A stretch of DNA of 64,000 nt. It comes from Tricholoma matsutake (lineage: Eukaryota > Basidiomycota > Agaricomycetes > Agaricales > Tricholomataceae). The notes under the pieces were generated by a model, which searched no databases, was not told where the DNA came from, and saw nothing but the letters and a program-made list of their open reading frames with translations. The position numbers and the translations under genes are program-made. Where the stretch lies: the NCBI GenBank assembly GCA_026075535.2, contig AP026546.1, positions 3,968,001 through 4,032,000 on the forward strand, written 5' to 3'. Of the stretch, positions 10,452-20,775 are shown one piece after another; position 1 is the stretch's first letter; each line of letters starts with the position of its first letter.

Positions 10452-12942
10452 CAAGGGGGTGGCAGAACGGGAAAATCTGATATCCACTTGGATTTTTTTT
10501 TTCAGCCACCCAGGGGACCCCCCCCTCCACCTTCCATATATAGTAATTTTGGTCACGTGTATATGTTTTCAACAAATTATTATTTGACTACTACTGTTAT
10601 CTTCTATTTGCTACTACATTTGAGCACTACAATGACTCAAATATCCACACTGGTCCCAACCAGTAGCTCATACTGCACGTCTGTGCTTTGCAGTACTACT
10701 ACTACCTTTACAACTAGGGCATGTCCAATTTCTTGGAGTGAAATCGTACGACATACATGCGCGATGGTACTGAGGATAAAAGTCAGTTAGTAAGTGAAAC
10801 AGAAACCTTGTTGAAATGATGTACTAACCCATTCCATCTTGCATCCTGGCACTTTGCACTGCATCATGGTGTCACCTTCCTTGATTTCTACCTCAGAGAC
10901 TTCTGAGACCCCTGCAAGTTTTTATGAATGAGTCCAACTGAACAGTTGATGCAACACTTGTGTCATGAAGACTTGAATCCTGCCCAGGATGCTCGATTTG
11001 ATGAGACAGAGGAGGTGCAATTTCGCTTGTTCCTGGTGGTGGCTGTGCAGGTTCACTGTGGTATGCAACAGGTGACTCGGAGGCAATGGGATGGATTTGT
11101 GATTGTCCAGGGCTTGGTGGCTGAGTTCTGACAGGTGACGGTGAGAGGTTTTGTTCATCATCACTATTGATAGGACCCAGTTCCCCTACCCCAAGGAAGT
11201 CTTGGTCATCATTGTCCTGTTCATCTCACCCTTCATGGTCATCTTCCTCATCACCAGACTGCCCATACACATCATCTGGGTCATTGCTAAGGGGCTCACC
11301 ATCAGATGAAACATCATCTTCCGCAACATTCCTGTGCATGTTCATCATGATGTCAATAATGTAGCAGCTTAATATATATCTGAGTACTGACTGGAGTGCA
11401 GCTTGAGAGCTATGTGCTTCAGACAGTGCAAGTGCATGTCATTTATTCTTCAAGTTGCGAGACTTTGGAAACTTGAAGCGCACCTCCCAGATCCAATGCA
11501 TACCATGTTTTTCTGATTCTGAGAGCTGTGTTTTGAGAGGAAATTGAGTGGGTGGAAGCTTGTGCTGGCCACGGAAATGAGTACAGAGGTTGTAAGTCCA
11601 AACGGCAGGGCTCTTGGGAGGACACAGGGGGCAAATCGTCGGGACATTTGAACAAGGGGATGATTCTGATGAGTGTGCTGCTGTAGCATAGTTGAACTGA
11701 ACCAAGTTAATACAGGTTGATGAGTTGATATCAACATTATAGCCTGCTGCAGAACCATGTCCCTTTTTGAGGGTAAGCCTGCACATTGGTGATGGCCAGA
11801 GGCATAGACCACACAACTCCTGGGAGTTTCTGTCAATAGTACTGTCAAACATCATATGTGCACCCATGTGTTCCAGAATCTGCTGTCTGTGTGCCTTGTT
11901 CAGCTGAACTCTTGGCTTGCACAGTGAACAGTCAGAATTCTCATTGCTGATATACCCAGGAGGATAACGAGCCTCATCCTCCTGACATACAAAGCAGGCC
12001 TTTCCCTTGTGGTGATAGGGAAAAAACAGTGAGTGTTTTACAACTGGTATCTCATGATGGTCATGCAGTGATAATTCCTCATATAAGTTAGAGGCAAGGG
12101 ATACTAAAAAAGAACTATCAAGGAGATAGGTCGGCTTTCCAGGTGTGCAGACTGAAATTGAGGGATTGATTGGATGAGCAAAGTGACCAGGGACACCATC
12201 ACAGGTGAAGTCCATTTGCAGAGACCAGCACCAGTCATACTCTTTCATCAGATCATCTTCCACGGTTGCTGGAAGGAGCCGCAAGATCTGAAAATCCACT
12301 TTTGCAGAGCTATCAGTGAGGTGGTGTAGATGAATCTCATTGAGATTGTTGTCAGATGCGAAATGTAACTGGTTAATTTGAGCAATGGCAAGAGATATCT
12401 GACCTTCACATCGTACAAGGGTGGCAATCAGGCTGCCAATGCATAGACAAGGGGCACCAAGGGTGCTATCAGATGAGATTATGTCCAAGTCAAGCCCAGA
12501 TGAAGGAACAGGGTTAAAACACACTATTTGCTGTATGCATTTCAACCGATCAGTTGAAGAGTGGTTTGTCCAATACATCATCCTGTGTTGTATGGCCTTG
12601 GCTTTGGTTGTCTTCTGTCCATTTATGACAATCTCAGATGTGATCGTTGCGCTTCGAGGAGCCTAATGCTTAATTATATCAATAAGTACCTTTTCATCAG
12701 CATATTCAATGTGTTGAACAAAGGCCAGTGAAAAAAAATACTTCTATCTAGGAATTATTATGTATTAACTGTCTATTTGGAGCTTCAGACTACATTGAAT
12801 GCTTCTGAAGTGTAAAAAGAGTAATAGATCTGCTCAAATGGCAGCTGAGAGCCTAATTTGAGCTCAGGTTTTTTTTTTCAGTCTCTGGCCAAACCCCCCC
12901 CCCTAACCTGCAGTTCAGGATTCCCATTCTGCCACCCCCTTG
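10452..12942. mobile_element. hAT-like DNA element 1 with 8-bp target duplication
   Basis: The ends are inverted repeats: CAAGGGGGTGGCAGAACGGG on the left and CAAGGGGGTGGCAGAATGGG reading inward from the right. They begin CAAGG, which fits the loose hAT terminal pattern. The flanks are identical 8-mers, TTATGAGA at 10444-10451 and 12943-12950. Removing the element and one 8-mer rejoins a HAMP codon run, E-I-M-R-V-S-L-E-V-G. Inside is one minus-strand gene (10668-12581) and no recognisable hAT transposase, so the element was probably mobilised in trans, or its own gene is of a type I do not recognise. Confidence 0.85.
10668..12581 (-). pseudogene. zinc-finger and PHD-finger-like protein carried by hAT-like element 1
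   Basis: A long minus-strand frame starts near 12581. The first 380 codons contain a His/Cys region, a CxxC pair (CFVCQE), a second Cys cluster (CSLCKP and CGLCLWPSPMC), then CPLC with two His spaced like a C2H2 finger (C-x2-C-x14-H-x4-H). A TGA follows at 11439-11441, but the same frame continues through an acidic and Ser/Pro-rich tail with another TGA near 11226. After a short intron, the C-terminus reads C-K-V-P-G-C-K-M-E-W, spliced (about 10769-10829) to Y-H-R-A-C...W-T-C-P-S-C, the second half of a PHD-type finger, with the stop at 10668-10670. The layout suggests a nuclear chromatin- or DNA-binding protein. I do not know a named family. Two TGA codons suggest decay, perhaps from CGA or TGG. 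Confidence 0.65.
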
Positions 12943-13092
12943 TTATGAGAGTCAGTTTAGAGGTTGGGATGGAGGGGATCTTGGGTGGACAGGCATTTGT
13001 TCCTGAAGTGCAAGGGATGTGGAAGGTTCGTGGTTCATGATTTTACTTTGGGTATGAGAAGATGACCGCTCGGCTTCCTTGCTACAGGTACT
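12943..13092 (+). pseudogene. HAMP array segment 2
   Basis: The segment reads R-V-S-L-E-V-G, GILGGQAFVPEVQGMWK, then an intron beginning about 13028 and ending CTACAG at 13087. The exon restarts with GTACT, which is the target duplication of the next insertion. After removing that insertion the frame goes on as L-T-D-N-V-N-L-M at 20912. Confidence 0.8.
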
Positions 13093-13204
13093 TGTTGGAT
13101 TATATAATCCAACACACCCCCTTAATCTGGCACATCTTAATCTGCTCAGGTAATCTGACAGAAGTGCCAGGGCCCATAACCTGTAGGAATGCAGAAAAGA
13201 TGAC

Positions 13205-13621
13205 TGTTGAGATTCACACCGTGATTGTGCAACTGACACATTTGATGTGTGTTCTATTTCTGGCGCATCCCTTTGATGTGCAAAACAAACATGGTATGTG
13301 ATTGGTTGAGATCAGCTTCTGTGATGCACGTGCTATTATTAGCACTTCCCTTTGATGCATTCACACAAACGCATCAAAGATACCTTTTCTCTCGTCTCTC
13401 CTTTATTAGACTGAACATGTATATATACAGGTAGATAGATACATGATCACCTCAGTCACTTATACAAGGACTGAGGTGAGCATTGCCTACATACTATTCA
13501 CAGAATGATACTTACTGTACCTTAGTTTATTCTCATATATTCTAGGTACAGTCTCGTGTACCCCAGTCACTTATACAAGGACTGAGTTTATTCTCATATA
13601 TTCTAGGATTGATTTTCTACA
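13205..13621 (+). repeat. copia 5' LTR (417 bp)
   Basis: TG...CA ends. It is 61 bp longer than the 3' LTR because a segment containing CAGTCACTTATACAAGGACT and the following CATATATTCTAGG is present twice near its 3' end. Most substitutions against the 3' LTR are CG against TG or CA, for example CCGTGATTG here versus CCGTGACCG there. Confidence 0.92.
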
Positions 13622-13632
13622 GGTTATGGGCC
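13622..13632 (+). other. copia primer-binding site, initiator-tRNA anticodon type
   Basis: GGTTATGGGCC directly follows the LTR end CTACA. Its complement, GGCCCATAACC, is the anticodon stem-loop sequence of eukaryotic initiator tRNA-Met, the site used for half-tRNA priming by Drosophila copia. The match is to the tRNA interior and not to its 3' CCA end. Confidence 0.75.
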
Positions 13633-13865
13633 ACTGCCATCACTTCTAAGTGACCGTAGAAAATCTTTTAGCCACTTGGCGTTATCCCTATGTCATTTCC
13701 TTTGATTGACAATCCAATCACTTTCCCATTTTGGATCATAGACCATCCTTTGTGCAATCAGTCCTCTCTATGGCCTTGCCTTCCCACAAATTTTTTTGGT
13801 CTGTTATGAGCATGCTAGACACTACCCCTCCCTTGGTTACTTTGATCTAACTCTCTGTACAATAT

Positions 13866-14693
13866 TCCAGTGAGAAACTCGACAAACTCAAATTGAACTA
13901 CAAAGAATGGTGTGAGGAAATTACTATCGCTCTTTTACTAAATGGTCTCTACAAATATGTTACTGGTGCAATTCCCACACCTACTGCCTCCGAACCTTGA
14001 GTGCTGATTAACTGGAAGGCCAATTCCCATCTCACATATGCGTTCATTGCATCCAGCATTGCACCATCCGAGCGCCCTTTCATTGACATAGAAAAGGCTA
14101 CAACTGTAAACTGGGAGGCACTTCATAAACGACACCAGAATGAGGGTCCTGTTTGGCAGGTCCAGTTATTACAACAAGCCCTCACCACCCAATGCAGCAC
14201 TGACACTCCCCTTCCCAAGATGGCTGACAAAATTTGTGCCCTCATTGAGTGTGCATTTGCTATGGGGGACATCAAACCCGACCTTCTTTGTTGCATTGCC
14301 CTTTTGAACTCCCTCAGTGAAAGTTTTCCTCACGCACAATCAATTATTTCTCATGACATTGCTGCCTCCACAAAGGAATCCCCTTATACATCGAAAGATA
14401 TCTGCTTATTCCTGGAAAATGAACAGTCGCTCCTTGAGAACGACCATTGCACAGATTCCAGGTCATATGTAGCTCTCACTGCTTGTGCTAAACCAACCAA
14501 GCCATTTAATGGGCTGGTTTGTGGGAATCCCAATTGCAAAAAAGCAGGACATTCAACTGAGTATTGCATTAAGGCGGGGGGAGGAATGGCTGGGAAGACA
14601 ATTGAGGAGTCTGTGGCAGCCCAGAGAGTGGCTCAGGAAAAAGGGAAGAAGGCTGATGCTTCGTCAAAACCTCCAAGGTCCCAATTACTGTGA
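13866..14693 (+). pseudogene. copia gag with zinc knuckle, one stop
   Basis: The N-terminal part reads K-L-D-K-L-K-L-N-Y-K-E-W-C, typical of the copia gag (UBN2/Retrotran_gag) region. A TGA at 13998-14000 interrupts the frame, which then continues to 14693. Near the C-terminus is CGNPNCKKAGHSTEYC. This is a CCHC knuckle whose first spacing is C-x4-C, wider than the usual C-x2-C, with x4-H-x4-C kept. The basic tail ends in a run of Lys. Gag would package the element's RNA in virus-like particles. The next frame overlaps by a few bases. Confidence 0.8.
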
Positions 14694-15515
14694 AGGACGT
14701 TAATGGATGCTTCACGGTTATGGTGGACTCTGACCCTGCAGACCCTCAACCTGGCACTTACGCCCCATTCGCTGGGCTCACTAGTGATCCTCTTCCCACA
14801 CTGTCGATTGAGGAGGTAGAATATGAAGGATGGCCTGTCATTGAGGAGGAGGCAACCACAACTATTGACTGGAACTACCACACTTTGCTTCCTGCAGAGG
14901 GCACCTTTACCATTGAACCACTTAACCAAAAACAATGCTCCCAAGTTTCCCTCACCCATTTCCCTTTCATTATTGATACGGGCGCCACAGTCCACATTTC
15001 ACCAGACAAGGCAGACTTCCTTACCCTTACCCTTAGCTGAATACTGCCTCGCCCTGTGAAAGGTGTTGGGGGGTCCTCCATTGTTGCTATCAGAGTTGGT
15101 GACATAAAACTATGCATAGCCCAGGGTGCATCAATATTATTATGTAATGCACTTTACATCCCAGATGCAGCAGTCCAGCTTATCTCAGTTAGTTCCCTCA
15201 CCAATGATTCAAATGCCGTGGTGCATTTTGATAGCTCATTGTGCTGGATCATGAATAAATCTACTGGAGCTACTATTGCTTGTGGAACCTTACTTGCCAA
15301 CAAGAAATTGTACTCACTTCACCTTTACTCTGCTGCCACTGACCATGCTTTGACTGTTCACAAATCCCCTGATCTTGAGACCTGGCACCATTGACTTGGC
15401 CATGCAAACTATCAATCCCTTTGGGATATGGCCAAGAAGGGTACACTTACAGGTGCACCTATCGCCTCTGCCTCTAAACCGCCCAAATGTGAATCATGCA
15501 TTCTGGGCAAACAGA
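14690..15515 (+). pseudogene. copia protease and GAG-pre-integrase region
   Basis: The frame opened at 14690 contains FPFIIDTGATVHISPDKA, where D-T-G is the aspartic protease active site. A TGA at 15038-15040 and a frame change separate it from 15056-15394, which ends ETWHH. After a further stop the pre-integrase zinc motif continues as LGHANYQSLWDMAK and C-E-S-C. The His-His...Cys-Cys set is that of the integrase N-terminal zinc domain. The frame is cut at 15515 inside G-K-Q by the hAT-like element. Confidence 0.82.
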
Positions 15516-15764
15516 GAGGTCTTTACACTCCCCCCCATATTCTGATGTCATTTTCACGAGCCAAATTGACATGAAATGGCACATTTAGTCCTAGTCCAGT
15601 CCGATGTAGTCCGATCAGAGTCTGATCAGAGTATCAGAATTTCCTAGGAATTTCCAATCATAGAAATCACATAGGACTAGTCCAAAGTTATGCTAAGACA
15701 TCAGACAACATAGGATTCCAATAGGAATGAAAGCAGCCTTGCTTAGTAATATAGTATGAAAAAT

Positions 15765-15855
15765 TAAACGCACAGATGAGAATTGAACACTTGACTACAG
15801 AAGATTATGTAAGTGTAAACCGACAACAATACCATTAGGCTAAACAATCATTACA
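15765..15855 (-). repeat. tRNA-like (SINE-type) module, minus strand
   Basis: On the minus strand an A-box-like TTTAGCCTAATGG is followed at normal tRNA spacing by a B-box-like GTGTTCAATTCTC. The cloverleaf is imperfect. This is probably a tRNA-derived remnant, not a working tRNA. Confidence 0.5.
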
Positions 15856-16128
15856 GGTAAGTGATCATACTACACTACATACCATTCCCATGGGTGTAAT
15901 GACAAAGCACATAGCTGCGTCATCACACCTGCCAGCTCATCAACTCCCACCACCACCACCAACAACGACAAGCATGCCACCTCCATCCCCCCCACCTCAA
16001 CCACCTCAGCCCAGCAACTCCCACCACTCCCACTGAACCCCCATCTCTAGACGAGCCCCCAAGACCAGAAACGACTGGTTTCGACACCGAATGATGCCCA
16101 AACAATGCAATCATTGTTTGGGCCATAG

Positions 16129-16194
16129 TAAGTTTTTTTTTTCATTCGTTTTTTACTTTTGTAAACTAACTAATTCATTTTTTTTGTTTCTAGG
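16129..16194 (+). other. intron-like segment inside hAT-like element 2
   Basis: Starts GTAAGTTTTTT, has a branch-like CTAAC and ends TTTGTTTCTAG. The flanking Pro/His-rich frame (about 15925-16128) does not match a family I know. It may be the start of a captured or degenerate gene. Confidence 0.4.
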
Positions 16195-16411
16195 TTCTAA
16201 TCTACATGAGTAATGACGGACTGATGCGAGCCAAACCCACACCCAACAATGCCCCTGGCAACCCCCCTCCTCCCCATCAAAATGGGATGTGAGGGTATCG
16301 ATCATGGTCAGGAGCACGGGGAGCAACACCAGGAGACCCCAGAAGGGGAATACCTGCCCGGTAAGCACCACCTGACCCCTCCCCTCAAGCCACGTCACTG
16401 ACGAACTGACA

Positions 16412-16620
16412 ATGCACCCACCCCATGCCTACGAGCAGCTGCCCATAGGGTGGTTTGTGGGTGCAGACAATGAGAGGGATGAATGACAAGGGTGATGAAA
16501 TGACAAGGGGAAAGGGAAATGACAACCAGAAGGGGAGACGATGGACAAACACCGCCACCAACATACAATGCACCACCCACCACCAGCCTCGTGAGCAACT
16601 GCTCGTGGGGTGGATGGTGG
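16412..16620 (-). repeat. pair of hairpin modules, minus strand
   Basis: Two modules (about 16412-16468 and 16568-16625) read on the minus strand as CACCC...CCACCC, a GAGCAG/TGCTC-type inverted repeat, then a GG-rich end. One reads ACCACCCTATGGGCAGCTGC. The same module recurs on the plus strand at 23075-23490. Confidence 0.6.
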
Positions 16621-16774
16621 GTGGAACAACGAGGGAGGGGAGACAAGGGAGGGGAGAGAAGCCACGGGGGAGGCGAGGTGAGGGAGGCGAGACATGACGG
16701 AGATGAGAGGGAGGGGAAATGATGGGACAGGGCTGACGAGACAGCCAACGCGACGCACCACCACCCCCTCCCCC

Positions 16775-16955
16775 CTGTTTCACGGGGGGGTGGGTTTTTT
16801 TTGTAGAATTTAAAATAGTATAATTAAATAGTATAATTAATTCTCCCCCTTGCATTTGCGTGGGGGTTTTTTTAAAAATCTATATTAGTTATCTACTCCC
16901 TCGCGAAGATGCGAGGGCTCAACAATTTTTTTTCAAGCTCTTGTGAGAGGTTAAA
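16775..16955 (+). other. series of four hairpins, each near a T run
   Basis: C-rich/G-rich hairpins: CCCCCTGTTTCACGGGGGG then T8; CCCCCTTGC/GCGTGGGGG then T7; CCCTCGC/GCGAGGG then, 9 bases on, T8; and CTCT/AGAG with a T-poor tail. Their role is unknown. They lie just upstream of a tRNA-like module. Confidence 0.6.
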
Positions 16956-17011
16956 AATAAGTGAACTAATCCTAAGTGCTTTAAATGGACTTTATATTAC
17001 ATATTTATTAA

Positions 17012-17100
17012 TGCTCCTGTGGCTCAACTGGTTGAGCACTTGTTTGGTAGTCATGTCACTTATATCCCAAGGTCTAGAGTTCAATTCCTGCTCTGCCCAT
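17012..17100 (+). repeat. tRNA-like (SINE-type) module, plus strand
   Basis: Contains an A-box TGGCTCAACTGG with a good D-arm (GCTC...GAGC) and a B-box AGTTCAATTCC. The region between them is too irregular for a normal anticodon arm, so this is a tRNA-derived relic. It points outward, opposite to the module at 15765-15855. Confidence 0.55.
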
Positions 17101-17360
17101 TTATTTTGTAAGCACTTTCATCAAGTTAAGTCTTCCGAAATGGTGTGGTATTCCAACTACTACCTGTTGGAATTGCATAGGACTTTACTCGGAATTTACT
17201 AGGAATTTCTTGGAAATAAAAGTACATGGTCATCAAGATACATTCTGATTGGATTCCTATTGGACTAGTAGGACTCCTATCGGATTCTGATCGGACTCTT
17301 ATCAGAAAACTCAGACTCCTAGGACTCCGATAGGAATACAGGGGGGAGTGCAAAGTTTAC

Positions 17361-18060
17361 CAAACAGACAAAGATGCCCATTCCAAAGAAGCATGAGGAG
17401 GGGATTGGGCATAAGGTGACATGGAAGTTAGAAAAAGTCTGGGTGGATTTATCAGGTCCACATGCAGTTACATCTCATACCAGAAACTCTTATATTATGG
17501 ACATAGTCGATGATTATACATCTTTTCCATGGTCGATACCACTTCGTAACAAAGATGAGTCTTTTCCAGAACTAAAGGCTTGGGAACTGGCTCAAGAAAA
17601 TGAAATGGGACTTAAAGTTGGGATTTATATCACAGACAATGGAGAATTGAAATCTCACAAGATGGAACCTTGGCTAAAAACAAGGGGGATGGGACAGTGA
17701 TTTACTGCCCCACATACCTCAGCCCATATTGGGTGCATTGAGCGCATGCATCATACTCTTATGGCTAAAGCCAGCACGATGCAAATTTACTTGGGCCTGC
17801 CAGCTTACCTTTGGGATGAATTCTACCTAATGGCCTCCCACTTACATGCCAAAACCACCACGAGGTCACTTCAAGGTTGCACACCTTGGGAACTCTGGCA
17901 TGAGCATAAGCCTGATTACTCATACCTACGCAAAATTGGCTGCTGTGCCTTTGTCCTCATCCCAAAGAAAAATAACCCAAAATTTTTTGAGCAATCTATT
18001 GAGTGCATACTTATTGGATATGACCTAAAATCTAAATCCTACTGATGCTATAATCGGACT
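17361..18060 (+). pseudogene. copia integrase core
   Basis: After the hAT-like insertion the frame resumes at K-M-P-I-P-K-K. The core has WVDLSGP (first catalytic Asp), IYITDNGELKS (second Asp), and, after an in-frame TGA at 17698-17700, F-T-A-P-H-T-S-A-H-I-G-C-I-E-R-M-H, which carries the catalytic Glu. It then continues in the same frame to 18045 with the region up to CAFVLIPKK. The enzyme would insert cDNA into chromosomes. The one stop splits an otherwise continuous frame. Confidence 0.85.
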
Positions 18061-18137
18061 ACGAGAAAAGTTCACAGCTCTTATCACATCCATTTTCTTG
18101 AAAGCCATGATGGACATGCATCCCCCAACTGTTAACA

Positions 18138-20191
18138 TTGGATGATGTTGTTGAGACGCCTACCCTGGATGGGCCCACCTTCACCATTTTGCTCATGAGC
18201 GATGACAATGTCAACAAATCTTTTCACCCATTGAATGCCATTGAACTGAACAGCCCCATTGGGGAGGAACAAGATTTACCCACTCCAAACCCCATCCCAT
18301 GTCGCTCATCCCATGTACCTATTCCCACAGAGCAACACCCGAATGGTGGACCAACCACCACTAGAACTGCAACAGCTGTCCAGGAATCTCGGACCAGCAC
18401 TACCTGGATCAGGGAGGCCCACTGTGAGTGCAGAGCTGCCACTGTTGCCACCCAATCACATAATCCTGATCATGTTCCTGATCCGACCATCATGATGTCA
18501 TTGATGAGCTATGTCAATCATTTAATGATCTTTATCTAGGCGATCAGGTGCATCAACTCCAGGCCTTAATTTCGGAAATGACAGATTTTGATCTGGAATC
18601 GCTCCAGTTTGAGGACAAACCCAAAACTTGGGAGGAGGCAAAGAATTTGGGGGATGCAGAGAGGTGGCAGACAGGATATCTGGATGAATTAAAATCTCTG
18701 AAGGATATGGGGGTTTATAAACTTATCCCCAGGGGTGACATACCTCAAGGTAAACAGATTCATAAGGGCTAACCAGTTTTTCATATCAAGTGTGATGAAA
18801 ATGGCCATGCCATGAGGTGGAAAGTCTGACTCGTTTTTTGGGGTTTTGAACAAACTTATGGTAGGGACTATACTAAGACGACCTCACCTACTGTGAGCAT
18901 GGAATCTTGGTGAATCTTGCTTCACATAGCTGCCTCTCTGGGTTGGGATGCCCAACAGATTGATGTCAAAACCGCTTTCCTTTATGGAGTCCTCCCTGAC
19001 GATGAAGTCCAGTACATGCAACAGCCTGAAGGGTTCAAGGAACCGGGTCATGAAGACTGGGTATGGCAGCTTCAGCGAGGATTATATGGCATGAAGCAGA
19101 GTGGCCAGATATGGAATCAAACCCTCAATGCCCAAATGATCGCCTGGGGTTTTACATGCCTTACCTGTGAGTCCTGCATTTATTACAGGAAATTGGACAC
19201 TGGTATTATTATTGCCACAGTACATGTTGACGATTATCTGTCTATTGCTGATTCCAAGGATGAAAATGAGCATTTCAAGAGCCAAATGCATGAAGTGTGG
19301 ACAATCTCAGAGCTGGGCACAGCCCGCTTTATTGTTGGTATTGCAGTTACCTGGGATCAACATCTACGCATGGTTGCGCTTTCACAGACTGCCCTCATTG
19401 ATAAAATTGTCGACCAGTTTGGCCAATGGGACACTACCCCAGTATCCGCCCCTCTTGAACCTGGTCTTAAATTATGTTGTGCAAATCAACATGATATGTC
19501 TGCAGATAGCTTATCACACCTCAAGAGACTACCTTATCGTTCCCTCATCGGCTGTCTCCTTTACCTGGCCATTTCCACACGCCCTGATATTGCATACGCC
19601 ATACAACAACTATCCCAATACCTCAATAGTTATTCCTTTGAACACTGGAGTGTGGCAACACAGTTGGTCCAATACTTGAAGGGGACTAGGGACCTCAGAC
19701 TATGCCTGGGCAGGGATAACCCTATTTCCCTCCATGCATTCAGTGACTCTGATTGGGCCAATTGCCTTGATACATGTGGAAGCATTGGAGGGCATCTTTG
19801 CAACCTTGGTTCTGGAGCTCTCTCTTGGACTGCCAGGAAACAGAAAGTCATTGCAACATCCTCCTGTGAAGCAGAGTATGTCACCGTGTTCGAGACCGCA
19901 AAGGAGTGTATCTGGATACACATGTTGCTCAGTGCAATAGGTTACCCACAATCCTCCCCAACGATGATTCTTTGTGATAATATGGCTACCAAGACCCTGT
20001 CTGAAGACCCCGTGCTCCACTCAAGGGTTAAACACATTGATATCAAGTATCATTTCCTTTGCAAACAAGTCCAATCCGGCACTTTACAGCTCAAATATAT
20101 CAATACCAAGGATAACATTGTGGATTTATTCACCAAAGCGCTAGATGTAAAACAATTCATGCATGTGCACTCATTCTTAGGTCTATGCTAG
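18138..20191 (+). pseudogene. copia reverse transcriptase and RNase H
   Basis: The linker (18138-18539) is Pro/Ser/Thr-rich. From 18548 one frame runs to 20191, with in-frame stops at 18770, near 18826 and at about 18911. Reverse transcriptase motifs are Q-Q-I-D-V-K-T-A-F-L-Y-G, the conserved Y-G-M-K-Q-S turn, and VHVDDYLSI at the catalytic pair of aspartates (HVDD instead of YVDD). RNase H motifs are FSDSDWANCLDT, SCEAEYV and a C-terminal H-I-D-I-K-Y-H-F. The 424 codons from 18917 are uninterrupted. Confidence 0.92.
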
Positions 20192-20220
20192 TGCGATTCC
20201 ATATGAGGAGGAGTGATCAT

Positions 20221-20232
20221 GGTGAGGAGGAG
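20221..20232 (+). other. copia polypurine tract
   Basis: GGTGAGGAGGAG lies immediately before the 3' LTR and is the expected plus-strand primer. Confidence 0.7.
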
Positions 20233-20588
20233 TGTTGAGATTCACACCGTGACCGTGCAACTGATGCATTTGATGCATGTTCTATTTCTGGCACATCCCT
20301 TTGATGCGCAAGACAAACACGGTATGTGATCAGTTGAGATCAGCTTCTGTGATGTGCGTGCTATTATTAGCACTTCTCTTTGATGCATTCACACAAATGC
20401 ATGAAAGACACCTTTTCTCTCATCTCCCCTTTATTAGACTGAACATGTATATATACAGGTAGATAGATACATGATCACCTCAGTCACTTATACAAGGACT
20501 GAGGTGAGCATTGCCTACATACTATTCACAGAATGATACTTACTGTACCTTAGTTTATTCTCATATATTCTAGGATTGATTTTCTACA
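20233..20588 (+). repeat. copia 3' LTR (356 bp)
   Basis: TG...CA ends matching the 5' LTR. The flanking ATGAC duplicate is at 20589-20593. It keeps CG at several sites where the 5' LTR has TG or CA, and the reverse, so both copies have decayed separately. Confidence 0.92.
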
Positions 20589-20589
20589 A

Positions 20590-20663
20590 TGACCAGACTG
20601 GGGATTGAACCCAGGCCCTCCTGGACATATACCAGATGCTCTGACCAACTGAGCTATCAGGTC
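20590..20663 (-). tRNA. tRNA-Ile(UAU)-like sequence, probably a pseudogene
   Basis: A 74-base cloverleaf folds on the minus strand: acceptor GACCTGA/TCTGGTC (one mismatch), D-arm GCTC/GAGC, anticodon stem TCTGG/CCAGG, T-arm CTGGG/CCCAG with TTCAATC loop, and discriminator A. The 7-base anticodon loop TATATGT would give anticodon UAU, but position 33 is A and not the near-universal U. That argues against a working tRNA. The internal boxes TAGCTCAGTTGG and GGTTCAATCCC are good polymerase III promoters, so it may instead be the head of a SINE. The copia element is inserted at its 3' end. Confidence 0.55.
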
Positions 20664-20775
20664 TTATAGGGTTCAACAGAACAAGGATACCATATAACCA
20701 GACACAGATTGCTACAACTATCACATCACTTGTGTGTGTGTGCAAACTATGGTCTGTTAAGCCCTGGTTAAGCAG

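Larger units (their letters stand above)
15516..17360. mobile_element. hAT-like DNA element 2 (non-autonomous), nested in copia
   Basis: Identical 8-mers CAAACAGA flank it (15508-15515 and 17361-17368). Deleting the element and one 8-mer restores the copia codons G-K-Q-T-K-M-P-I-P-K-K. The subterminal ends are inverted: CTTTACACTCCCCCC on the left and CTTTGCACTCCCCCC reading in from the right. Both ends then carry clusters of short motifs such as TCCGAT, CTGATCAGAG and CCTAGGA, as is usual for hAT subterminal regions. There is no transposase. Inside are two tRNA-like modules in inverted orientation, a hairpin-module pair, and a set of hairpins followed by T runs. An apparent intron (16129-16194, GTAAGT...TTCTAG) suggests a captured gene fragment. 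Confidence 0.85.
13205..20588 (+). mobile_element. Ty1/copia retrotransposon, full length, interrupted by an hAT-like element
   Basis: LTRs at 13205-13621 and 20233-20588 both start TGTTGAGATTCACACC and end TTTCTACA. The 5-bp target duplication ATGAC is present at 13200-13204 and 20589-20593. Internally the order is gag, protease, integrase, reverse transcriptase and RNase H, which defines the copia order (integrase before reverse transcriptase). The primer-binding site follows the 5' LTR, and a purine tract precedes the 3' LTR. An 1845-bp hAT-like element is inserted between the integrase zinc region and core. In-frame stops, mainly TGA, make this copy inactive. Confidence 0.93.

Noticed and set aside
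16385..16855. A 156-codon minus-strand frame in hAT-like element 2
   Set aside because: Low-complexity His/Pro/Ser sequence from C-rich repeats, overlapped by two other frames on the same strand. The hairpin modules explain it better.
20590..20663. A functional nuclear tRNA-Ile gene
   Set aside because: The fold is good but position 33 is A and the sequence is embedded in a transposable element, so I list it as tRNA-like with low confidence.
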